DNA from: Anseranas semipalmata | Lineage: Eukaryota > Chordata > Aves > Anseriformes > Anseranatidae | Reading direction: 5' to 3' | Length of the DNA: 64,000 nt | Assembly (NCBI GenBank): GCA_013399115.1 | Contig: VXAA01001236.1 | Span: 160,806 to 224,805, forward strand | In this document: positions 25,917 through 36,000 of the stretch, piece after piece | How positions within the stretch are numbered: position 1 is the first letter of the stretch | How the letters are laid out: each line of letters opens with the position of its first letter | Translations under genes and position numbers: made by a program | Notes under the pieces: generated by a model | Seen by the model: the letters and a program-made list of their open reading frames with translations, nothing else | What the model was told of the DNA's origin: nothing | Databases searched by the model: none

Positions 25917-28900
25917 AGTATTTTCATTTCTGATGTTGCTACTTAGTAATAGGATTAGCAGACTGGTTCTAATGCTTGCATTTAATTCAGTGCCTACATC
26001 TGAAGTCAGTAGTCTTCCTGTAAATATTGGTAAAGGGTTATGCTTTTACCACAGAAAACTGAGTTCACTATTTAGAAAAATGGTCCTACTGACATCGTGA
26101 GTCTAAACTTCCAAATTGTTTCTATAGCACAGGTGGCATTTTCATCAGATAGGTATGTCTGTACTAACCACTATTGTCTTCAGTTTGAAGTGTTGCCTAT
26201 ATTAATATCCCTTACGTACAGGATAAATGCCTTAGATGAGTCATCTGGTTCTACATCATTGATCAATATAGTTCATCTGCATTTTCTGTGACAGACATTT
26301 TTTTTTTCTTCATAATCTATATTGTTTTAATTACACTTTAAAATAAATTGGAGCATTCTTACTTTGTCTGCAACCTTAGTCCTAAACAAGTTTCTAGATA
26401 TTACATAAAAGAGGGAGAAGCTAATTTTTAGTATTGTTATGTAACAGGGCAGCATGAGAGAAAAAACTACTCTATCTGTCTCTGTTCTCTATCAATCTGT
26501 AACATACTTCAATAAGAGTTTCATATTTGCAACTTTAAGGTTGCAGCTTTTTGAAGGTTTGGCTCTGTAGAGACGAGGTGACTTGTCAAGAACACATTTG
26601 ACTGATGTGCAGTGGCACCCACCCTCAATCTGTTTGCTTCCCAAATTTATTCATCCAGAAATACTGTTCCAGTTGCTACTTGCAAAGGGTTCAAGTGCAA
26701 TTTTTTATATTTTTCTTCTCATCCTAGTTTTGGTACCAATTGACATTGGTACCAATGTTCCTTTTCTATTTTGAAAGGTCTTACCTAGATCACTATTCCA
26801 GCAAAGTTTCCATTCCTTCTCTTTTTTCAGTTTTGTAGATATTGAAGTAGTTTTATTAATTCTAAGGCAAATCTTACAAGTTTGGCCATTTCTTCTAGGA
26901 ATTCTATATCTAACACCACTGATATGAACAGGTGTATAAATTAAAATTAGTTTCCTTTTCTTGAAATGCAACTAAAGTAAGGAATTTATTATAAACTAAC
27001 ATTTATAGTTGTGATTCAGTTTAAATGATTATCTGGACATTACATGACTGAACTGGTCAGATGTTCATTGCTGGGATGCCATAAAATATAATTAAAGAAA
27101 AGCTTCCATTCCTTACAGTCCTAGTACTTATGGAACATTTTGTGCTAACCTGACTTTGGTGTTCACTATCATCTCCACAGTTTATTGATCAAATGGAAGA
27201 TCTAAGTGACTGATACTGAAGCTAGACTGCTTCAGAGTCCAGCACCAGTTCTTTAGCCATGATCACTCTACAAGCTTAGTTGCCTCCCTTCATGGATCGA
27301 TGGATACACTGCCAAGAGATCTGAGTGTAAGGCGACAAGAGAGTTCAGGACAGCTATCTCAGACTGTAAAGATCATCCTGACAACAGCTCATACTGACAA
27401 AACATGCTGTGGAGGAAGCTAGAGACACTGGAAAGAGACACTACTGTCAGGCATTGTAAGGCAATATACTGTCCTGAAGCATCGCCTTCTACAGAGGACT
27501 GAAAGCCGAGATCCTTTTGTTCAGTCTGATCCGCCAACATTCAGACTGACAGTCAAGCGCAAATTTCATTCTGAAAAGCTGTAAGCAATGTACTTGAGAA
27601 AATATCTGCAGCGTTTCCCTACTGTTGTTTTGTTAAAGCTTGAAGTATCAGTGCATGTACAGATCACACTTGTGATCGATTTTCCTGCCATAAGCACCGA
27701 TTCTAACCTATCACTCCATCCTTTCAATTACATTTGTGCACTATACATGACAGCTTCTCCTCCAACTCCAGCCTTGGTGTGTGCAGCACTGAATTTAAAG
27801 TCTACCCTCTAATGTCCTGATGGCCTGCTATAACTTCTGCTATCTCAAAAAATGTTTTCTTTACTATGTCTGTTGAAAGACTTTAATAATTTATTTATTT
27901 TTTAAATATCAATACTGCCATTTGGATTTTAGTTAATTTTTTTATCATTTTAAGGCTCCCATTCTCAGTGCTGTTTTCATTAATGTGCATATGTAACTAA
28001 ATCTAGGCTGTGGTTTCTCTCTTCCTCCCAATATATTTCACAAAATAATTATCACTTACCCTCTTGTAAAATGGATCCCTCTCTGCTAGAAAAAGCAACA
28101 CTCTTCAGAATTATGGGGTTCTCTTAAACAATACTTTCTCATCTCAATACCTGTAGTTGTACAGCTTGCTTGGGTTTATACCCAATAACCCAGGTTATGG
28201 AAATATAGATTTTGCATTTTTGTATTAAAGCTTGGCTTATGTCTCTTTCATAGGTACTGTGACCCTCCTTAGTTCTGCAAACAGACCTCTCAGATTCAGA
28301 AATAATAAGGAAAAGGGATAAGTTTGCTGAACAGTTACTTTTGGACTAAAATTTATCAAGCTGCACTTACCTCCGAAATGATCTGTCCTCCCCTTCCTAG
28401 ACTATTTCTTGAAATAGAATATATTCTGTATTTTTGAGCTATCTTCCCAGGAGGAAATAAAAATATTTTCAAGATTTTTGTCTTTTGATAACTCAAAATG
28501 AACTTTTTAAAAATGCACTTCATATTTCTGCAAAAAAAAAAAAAAAAAAAAAAAAAAGAACATTTGGAAATTGACCTAATCATAATCACTTGGACATAAA
28601 ACTCAACTTAATATCCTACTGTGATCATGAAAACAATCTAGATAACAAGATGAAACAAGAGGAATGGGAAATAAAACTGAGATTAATATATTAATCAATG
28701 TTATGATACTCAACCCCTTATATATAATGTTTTACAACTTAACTTTCAACAAATATTGCAGTGAAAAATTATTCCAGATAGACTACTGTTATCAAGAGAG
28801 AACTAAATATGTTTGGACTGTATATTTTAAAAACATGATGCATAACAAGTCATAAGAAAAAAAAAATAAAATTGTACAAAGATTGAAAGCTGCTTTTTAC

Positions 28901-29121
28901 TGTTGCATAAATGAGAGTAGATGCTTATAAGGGGAAAAAAAAAAAAAAAAAAGAGAAATTCTCATCCCTTCCCCCCCCAAATTCAGAAATGGAATGTATA
29001 TACAATATATGACTTCAGGCAAGACCTGTTCTGCAACAGCAGAAAAAAGAAATATATACAATAAGAATATTAGGTACAATAAAAATTCATACAGAAACTG
29101 GACTGTCTTACTTCAATTCTT
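25917..29121. other. Unique AT-rich DNA, no gene seen
   Basis: No recognisable gene or transposon is present. A moderately GC-rich patch at 27150-27560 matches nothing I know. Paired GGTACC-centred palindromes lie at 26730-26756. A runs of 26 (28532-28557) and 18 (28935-28952) bases are near the right end, the latter followed by a C8 run. Confidence 0.7.
28532..28557 (+). repeat. Poly-A run, 26 bases
   Basis: This is the longest A homopolymer in the window. No retroposon body precedes it. Confidence 0.95.
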
Positions 29122-29740
29122 ATCATAGAATATCCCAAGTTGGAAAGGACACACAAGGATCATCGAGTCCAACTCCTGGCTCCACACAGAACCACTCTAA
29201 AATCACACCATACGTCTGAGAGTGTTGTCCAAATGCTTCTTGAACTCTGGCAGGCTAGGTGCTGTGACTACCTGGGGACACCCTGGGGAGCCTGTTCCAG
29301 TGCCCAACCACCCTCTCGGTGAAGAACTTTTTTCTAACATCCAGCCTGAACCTTCCCTGATGCAGCTCCATGCCATTCCTTCAGGTCCTATTGCTTTCAC
29401 CAGAGAGAAAAGATACCTGTCTCTCTACTCCCCCTTGTGAGGAAGCTGTAGGCCACAATGAGGTCTCCCCTCAGTCTCCTCTCCTCCAAGCTGAGCAAAT
29501 CAAGTGACCTCAGCCACTCCTCATACGTCTTGACCTCTAGACTCTTCACCATCTTTGTAGCCCTCCTTTGGAGGCTCTCTAATAGTTTTATTTCCTTATT
29601 GTATTGAGGCACCCAAAACCATACACAGTACTTGAGGTGAGACTGCACCAGTGCAGAGTAAAGCGGGACAATCAATTCCCTTGGCTGGCTAGCAATGCTG
29701 TGCTTGATGCATCCCAGGGTATGGTTGGTCTTTTTGGCTG
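29122..29740 (-). mobile_element. CR1 LINE copy A, 5'-truncated
   Basis: This is the minus-strand CR1 proximal to the left edge of a two-copy block. Its 3' end begins at TATCATAGAATATCCCAAGT. In its own orientation the frame from about 29740 to 29397 encodes the ORF2 C-terminal region (LGCIKHSIASQPRELIVPLY, the [11 protein letters not shown] block, LSLEERRLRGDLIVAYSFLT) and then stops. The terminal segment [20 protein letters not shown] resumes in another frame and ends at 29203, so there is at least one frameshift. The copy is cut off 5' within the LGCIKH region, exactly where the 3' end of copy B begins. Its sequence closely resembles copy B, so the two belong to the same or sister subfamilies. 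Confidence 0.95.
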
Positions 29741-30932
29741 GCAGAATCATAGAATATCCTGAGTTGGAAGGGACCACAAGGATCATCGAGTCCAACTCCT
29801 AGATCCCTAAGGGACAACCCAAAATCAGACCATGTGTCTGACAGCGTAGTCCAAACACCTCTTGAACTCTGTCAGGCTCGGTGCTGTGACCACTTCCCTG
29901 GGCAGCCTGTTCCAGTGCCTGACCACCCTCTTGGTGAAGAACCTTTTCCTGATATCTAGCCTAAACCTCCCCTGATGCAGCTTCAGTCCGTTACCTTGGG
30001 ACCTATTGCTGGTCACCAGGGAGAAGAGATCATTGCCGGCCCCTCTGCTCCCCTGTGTGAGGAAGCTGTAGACCACGATGAGATCTCCCTTCAGTCTTCT
30101 CTTCTCCAGGCTGAACAAACCAAGAGACTTCAGCTGCTCCTCATATGTCTTGCTCTCTAGGCCCTTCACCATTTTTGTTGCCCTTCTCTGGACACTCTCA
30201 AATAGTTTTATGTCCTTCTTATTCTGTGGTGCCCAAAACTGCACACAGTACTCGAGGTGAGGCCGCACCAGCGCAGAGTAGAGCGGGACAATCACTTCCC
30301 TCGACCGGCTAGCAATGCCATGCTTGATGCACCCCAGGATATGGTTGGCCCTCCTGGCTGTCAGGGCACACTGCTGGCTCATGTTTAACTTGTTGTCAAC
30401 CAAAACCCCCAGGTTTCTTCCTGCGGGGCTGCTCTCCAGCATCTTGTCCCCCAGTCTGTACATATAGCCAGGGTTGCCCCTTCCTAGGTGCAGAATCCGG
30501 CACTTGCTCTTGTTGAATTTCATGTTGTTAGTGATTGCCCAGCTCTCTAGTCTGTCTAGGTCTCTCTGCAAGGCCTCGCCACCCTTGGAGTCAATGGCTC
30601 CACCCAATTTGGTGTCATCCACAAACTTGCTCAAAAAGCCTTCTAGTCCTACATCCAGGTCATTTATGAAAACATTGAAGAGGACTGGCCCTAAAATGGA
30701 GCCCTGGGGAACCCCACTAGTGAGAGGTCGCCAGCCCGATGTAACTCCATTTACAAGAACCCTTTGGGCCCGACCCGTCAGCCAATTGTTCACCCATCTT
30801 GTTATGCTTTTGTCAAACTGTCATTTTGTCCAGAAGGATACTGTGAGACAGTATCGAAAGCTTTACTGAAGTCCAGGAAGATTACATCAATGGGCTTCCT
30901 TTGGTCGACTAGGTGGGTGACTGTCGTAAAAG
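29741..30932 (-). mobile_element. CR1 LINE copy B, 5'-truncated, abutting copy A
   Basis: This is a second minus-strand CR1. Its 3' end (CAGAATCATAGAATATCCTG) sits directly against the truncated 5' end of copy A, with no flanking sequence between them. In its own orientation it starts within the RT domain around VTHLVDQRKPIDVIFLDFSK (motif A, at about 30920-30860). It passes a small disrupted region at about 30795-30850 and then stays open to the end of ORF2. The left 3' UTR block (GAGTTGGAAGGGACC, GGATCATCGAGTCCAACTCC) is nearly identical in kind to copy A. Fewer lesions than in any other copy in the window suggest a relatively young insertion. Confidence 0.95.
29825..30793 (-). pseudogene. 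CR1 ORF2 remnant: RT C-terminal part, 322 codons open
   Basis: This is the longest open frame in the window. CR1 ORF2 encodes an apurinic-type endonuclease plus a reverse transcriptase that copies the element into the genome. Only the C-terminal part of the RT and the following domain survive here. Visible motifs in order are [15 protein letters not shown] (residues 7-21), motif [13 protein letters not shown] (28-39), motif C as FVDD (57-60, where the family usually has FADD), [78 protein letters not shown], and the terminal [18 protein letters not shown]. The catalytic Asp pair is kept. The first methionine is internal and not a genuine start, because upstream motif A (LDFSKAFDTV) is present at about 30840-30880 but separated by frame breaks. 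The endonuclease is absent, so the copy cannot move by itself. Confidence 0.93.
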
Positions 30933-31094
30933 GAAACTTAAAAAGTATGGTTCCAAACTGCCTTGGGTTGCACAGTTTAACTCAATGAGAACATGATCCA
31001 TTCATATGTGTTTACAAAAGGACTCCCTCAGAATGCAATTTATGAACTCATACTATCAGTTTGTTTTCAACAGGTTGTGTATTTGTTTAAAGAC

Positions 31095-31222
31095 AGCCTC
31101 ACTTAGCATTCCTCCTCATGACTGCACTGATAAGTAGAGTAACCTTGTGTTAGGCACTGCTCCACCAGTTACTGCACCACAGTAGAGATAATAGAGATCA
31201 AAGAGACATAACTTGCTATTTT
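31095..31222 (+). repeat. Local repeat module, segment B, copy 1
   Basis: The core at 31176-31206 matches 32964-32994 at 29 of 31 positions. A second block, ATGACTGCACTGATAA (31118-31133), matches 32944-32959 with one difference. Copy 1 carries about 42 bp between the two blocks where copy 2 has four. It is not CR1, and I do not recognise the family. Confidence 0.8.
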
Positions 31223-31454
31223 TCCTCTATCAAACAATGAATGTGCAAAGACAATACTCTTGCTGCAAAACCAGTGTACTCAATTATGTTTGATGGAGGA
31301 TATTTCAGGTTGACAGAGGAAGCATCATAAAGCTTGGGACAGAAGAGATTGACTTGTTTTCATAGAAGGGTCTATGTTAACTCAGGGGTCTCTTTAGCCA
31401 AGGTTAAAGCAAGACGACCTAAAGCAAGAGGTAAATAAATCATATACTGAGATA

Positions 31455-31532
31455 TACACCAATCGTGTGAAGGGATTACTACTACTCTTCTAGACTTTAC
31501 CAAGTAAGCATACATAAGGATACACAGCCATC
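31455..31532 (+). repeat. Local repeat module, segment A, copy 1
   Basis: CATAAGGATACACAGCCATC at 31513-31532 is identical over 20 bases to 32907-32926. Weaker similarity extends leftwards (TGTGAAGGGATTACTAC against GGTGAAGCAGCGGATT). In copy 1, segment A lies to the right of segment B. In copy 2 it lies immediately to the left. Confidence 0.75.
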
Positions 31533-32256
31533 TAGTGAGTGCTGAAGGATGGTGGTGGAAAGCAGAAGATGGCCAGAGCAGACTAATTCTGTTCTGATGA
31601 GAGTTAACTAACCTCAGGTCTTTGAAATTTTAATAGAAGTCAGTAACTATGAGCACCTTCATATGTTTTGTAAGTATGGAACAATATATAATCTATGGCA
31701 TTTTTAGATGCAGACATACATTATGGAAGGAAGAGTATTATGAGGAGGAAAAATGCGATCAAATTCTGCTCCAGACATTGTTCTTGATATCATAGCAACA
31801 TTTCTGAGGAGACCATACTGCTTTTCATGCAGAGATTTTTTTTATGCTATCATACCTAAGTACTAATTAGTAAAAGTACCATTTTCACTATAGGCATTTA
31901 AGACAAACATCTGGTTTATCAGCAACTGCAAGAATAACACAAAGGTATCAGTCATGCAGTGCCCTGTAAGGTGAGTGAACTTACAGATGGTTTTCAACAC
32001 TATTTGATAATTACAAAATAAAAGCAAAGTTAAATAGGACTGAACCTAGCAATATTCAAAGAATTCATAATTCAGCTCTTTAGAAGGTTCAGAAATGCAA
32101 TATCTGATTGGTAATATGCTACCTTGCCTTTACCAAATCCAAAGTAAAATGATTCATTTACAAAATGAGATGACAGGTTTGTTGACTATACACATAGCAG
32201 ATTATTGCAGCTTAATTAGCATGCTATTTACTAAGTAGTGTTTAATCATTTAGACT

Positions 32257-32330
32257 TCACAGAATCACAGAATCTTTTAGGTTGGAAGAGACCTTTAAGA
32301 TCACCTAGTCCAACCTAAGACCTAACACTT
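32257..32330 (-). mobile_element. CR1 LINE 3' stub
   Basis: CACAGAATCACAGAATCTTT, then TAGGTTGGAAGAGACCTTTAAGATCACCTAGTCCAACC (first part at 32279-32297, second at 32298-32315), is the reverse complement of a CR1 3' end. It belongs to a different subfamily from the ATATCCTGAGTTGG type. Homology is lost by about 32330, so only the last 70 or so bases were inserted or survive. Confidence 0.9.
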
Positions 32331-32851
32331 GTTAGGCTTTTTTTCCCCCTTCCCATATTAGTATTGATTGTAATCTCTGGTATGAAGACATATCTAAGTA
32401 TTCATCAACACGCAGTCTGGTCTAGTCTGGATGAATGCGATGGTTAACACTTCAAAACTATTTGGGAAAATAATTTTGGTAGTCATCAAGTTAATTTTTA
32501 AGCTGAAAGTTTTGTTGAATCAAATTCCCCACAGAACTGTCCTGGCTTTCTGAGCTATTCTGCTCAATATTTTTACTGACAGGATGGTGATAAATATTTC
32601 TGCATCACCTAATGGATCAATTAATAAAATATTTTAAAAAAAACTTTTGAATTTACAGACAACACCACACAAAGAGTCTTAAGACTTGCCATAGGATGCT
32701 TTTAAGACTTCAAAAAAAAAAAGTCATAAAAATTTGAAGAAGTTATCTAAAATAATTTAATCTGCTTGATAACTCTAAACATACATTTCTGCACAAATTC
32801 AGTGTAGGGAATAGCTGACCAGGTAGTAGTTCTGCGTACTATTAACAGATG

Positions 32852-33009
32852 CGGTATTGACTAGGTGAAGCAGCGGATTTGAACTAACTGAAAAATTTAT
32901 ACCATGCATAAGGATACACAGCCATCATTTGGTGTCCCTCTTTATGACTGTACTGATAAATCCACCGCAGTAGAGATAACAGAGATCAAAGAGATGTAAT
33001 TAGCTATTC
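32852..33009 (+). repeat. Local repeat module, copy 2 (segments A and B adjacent)
   Basis: Segment A (core 32907-32926) runs directly into segment B (cores 32944-32959 and 32964-32994). The corresponding cores in copy 1 are at 31513-31532 (A), 31118-31133 (B) and 31176-31206 (B). Orientation is the same, order is swapped. See the finding. Confidence 0.8.
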
Positions 33010-36000
33010 ATCAATACGAAACATTCTGGAAGTAGAGCTACAAACTACAGATTAAGGTAAGCATGCTTTGTTTACGTACTTCTAATACTGAGCTTTATAC
33101 AGTTTACCTTCTTCCAGCTGCTCAGCATTAAGCACCGCAAAACTGAACTTTTTTTTTCTGCTTTTTGAATTTATCTCTATCCAGATAGGGAGATTAGGAC
33201 TTGAAACTATTCCAAGCTGGTTTCAAAATTATGTCTAACGACAGCCTTTAGCTCCTCTAAAAAGCAGATGCTCAACTGGAACGTTCCTGTGAAGGTATAT
33301 TAAGTTCAACTAAGCAGCTGTCCCTTCAGAAAAAGTTTATCTAGGGTACAGCTAATTTAATTCAGCAAAAGATATTGTGACCTTTAATTGCATGTTAACA
33401 CCTCTGATTTGAGCTGATGACCATTTCCTGGATAACCTTATGAGACACAGCACTAGCCATGAGTAATTCCTGACCTTTAACTATTGAATTAACACATCTA
33501 ATTGTTAATTAGGGAGCAGTTAAGCCCAAACTCTTCCTAATGAAGTAGCTTACGTGACTATTGTTTGGCTGGTCTACTACAGAATATCCATTCCCTTTGA
33601 GATGGGAAGGAAATTTCTTTTCATAAGGCTTTCAAAATTTATGTCCTGCAGAAGTTGCTCTGACTGTATGTGCTTTACACAATTGTAGTTGGAAGTGCTG
33701 GAAGTATGTATGCTACATTTTGCCTGCTGAGAGAGCGACAATACTGCTGTGCTACTTGAATTTATTGCTACTTGTCATGTTTCTTTCTGCATCTTGAGAA
33801 TGCAAAGTCACTGTAACCAAATTACAGTAAGCCCTGGTCTTGTCAAATCTCATACAGTAAGCAAGCTGATGCTGGCAAGTTCATATATGGCAGAGTGAGG
33901 AGACATTAATATTGCATGAACATAATTTTCTGCTTTCTTTCAAAACTTATGGACTGTCCTCTCATGCAGAGCTATAGACTTAAACTTGAATCTACTCAGG
34001 AAATAAGTAAATTACAGCCCCTCTAACATAAGACTACTGCTGACTTACTCAAAGCATAAATTACACTCAAATGCCATATCTATGCCAGGAGTTCTGTCTT
34101 TCTGTTATCATATTGTTGCAATTCTGTAAAACTGTTTAGGATTGCACACTTAGCAGAACTGGAAATACCAAAATCTTAAATCTCCAGGGCAGCTAGAAAA
34201 AGATGTTGCAACAATTTTCATCTCCCGTGTAAACAGACATGGCTATCTTCCCTGCATGCAAAGTAGTCTCCTGGTTGTCTTCTCTCTTTTTATCTGCCTC
34301 TAGTTTCTAGGTGTGTGTGCAGTACAGGCTGAATACTGTAAGTCTTTTATTCTAGAAGCTCTTTCTAGGCTTGTTCAGCTGCCGTTACTGTTTTCCCCTT
34401 CTGATAAATCCCCTTCTTCTAGGCAAATCTATTTTTCTGCACAGGAATTATAAATACTGCCATGTTCAGTTAAAAGGAGTCCACTTCTTAAAAGCTTAAT
34501 GTACAGCACACAAATGAATTGCATTTAAAGGAAAATATAAAGCTTTTAATATTAGAGGAATACTTTTAAAGAAGAAATGTAGAAAGTATTTTTGGAGTTC
34601 CAGCAATAGCTACTTTCTACTGAAGCCTTTGGGAGAAACAGAACTGGAAAAAGAATTATTTCAAGATGTTTTAAATTGAAATGATCCACACCCATTTTTG
34701 ATTTGGAAAAAAAAAAAAAAAAAAAACGAAGTGGTGAAATCCCAAAAGGAAGTACTTGCCACTGCTTTCCACTTGTAGCCCTCAGGATAGCACTACCAGA
34801 GCCACATCTCACAGATATTCTGAACTATAGAAAGAGTGCACTTACATACTAGCATATAAGCAGAAATAGCGAATAGCTAGGCAAGGTAGGGTAATGGTTG
34901 CTACCTTAAGCACACTGGAAAAAATTGCTGTTTTTTTTTTTTTTTTTAATTCCCTCAGAGGTTATAAGCATACAGTGAGGTTTACAAATTTTTATTTATT
35001 TATTTTAAAATCACCATTTTAGGTAACCTGTTGTGCTAACTGTACTGTTGGCTCAGATCCACTAACTAGACGAGGTACTTGATCCAGCTGAATTCCTACT
35101 AAGTTTTCTTATGCTGAAATTCCCAGGCAAGAAAGGGAATGAGCAACACCAGCTCAATATTTCTATTATGGCAACTGAATTACCTAGAGGCTGAAAACAG
35201 GTATGAATCCTTGGTTATTTTTGGTGATATATTAGAATATAAAGCTAAGGAAGTTAACAGAAGTGTGATTCCTCAAAACTATAAACCAGATTTTTTTTTT
35301 TCCCCAAAGAATAACTTTTATATGTTTTGTTGAACAAATATTACTTTAAATCAAATTGTGTTGACAATAGAAGACATCCCTTAGAAGCATAGAAAGTAGA
35401 AATGTAGAGATGGATGGAAAAGAAAGCTCACAAGAATTAACATAAGTGGTAACGTTTCATACATCACTCAAAAATCACAGCAATTACTGTCCCTCTGACA
35501 GTGTGTAAAACCCTAAATATACTGAAGGTTTTCTCAGCTAAGGAATTGAAACACTAGAGTCTAGTTAAATACTCAAATATCAAAAGACCTATTTTGTAGA
35601 ATACAATTACCTTCAAAGAAATGAATCTGAAGACAACAAAATTACCTACATAACCAAGACTTTTTCTTTAAAGTATGAACATAAATTGCTTCTATTTCTA
35701 GTACACAAAAATCTGCAACTAATAAAGACTACTTATTTTTGTTGCTTCAATTGTGTATATACATGAGTTGTCTATATATATGAGTTATAAATTGTAATTA
35801 GGATAATCAATTCAATCGTAACTCAGTCTAGATAAAGACTCTAAGTCAAGATAGTTATTATGCCTATAGGCTTTAAACACCTACATTAATTTTTGGACCC
35901 ATTAATGACTTACCCACAGTTCCACCCAGAATAAAACACAAAGCCTTTGCTTCTTAAAGCCCAGACTGGGTCCTACCACTAGATCACATTGCTTTTTCAT

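Larger units (their letters stand above)
30933..32256. other. Unique DNA containing first copy of a local repeat module
   Basis: No gene is recognised. Two segments, 31095-31222 and 31455-31532, recur in the same orientation but opposite order at 32852-33009 (see the repeat entries). Confidence 0.7.

Noticed and set aside
27150..27560. Moderately GC-rich patch suggesting an exon or old transposon
   Set aside because: I could not match it to any family and found no open frame or terminal repeats to support a call.
30474..30869. 131-codon plus-strand frame
   Set aside because: It is antisense to the CR1 RT segment at 29825-30793.
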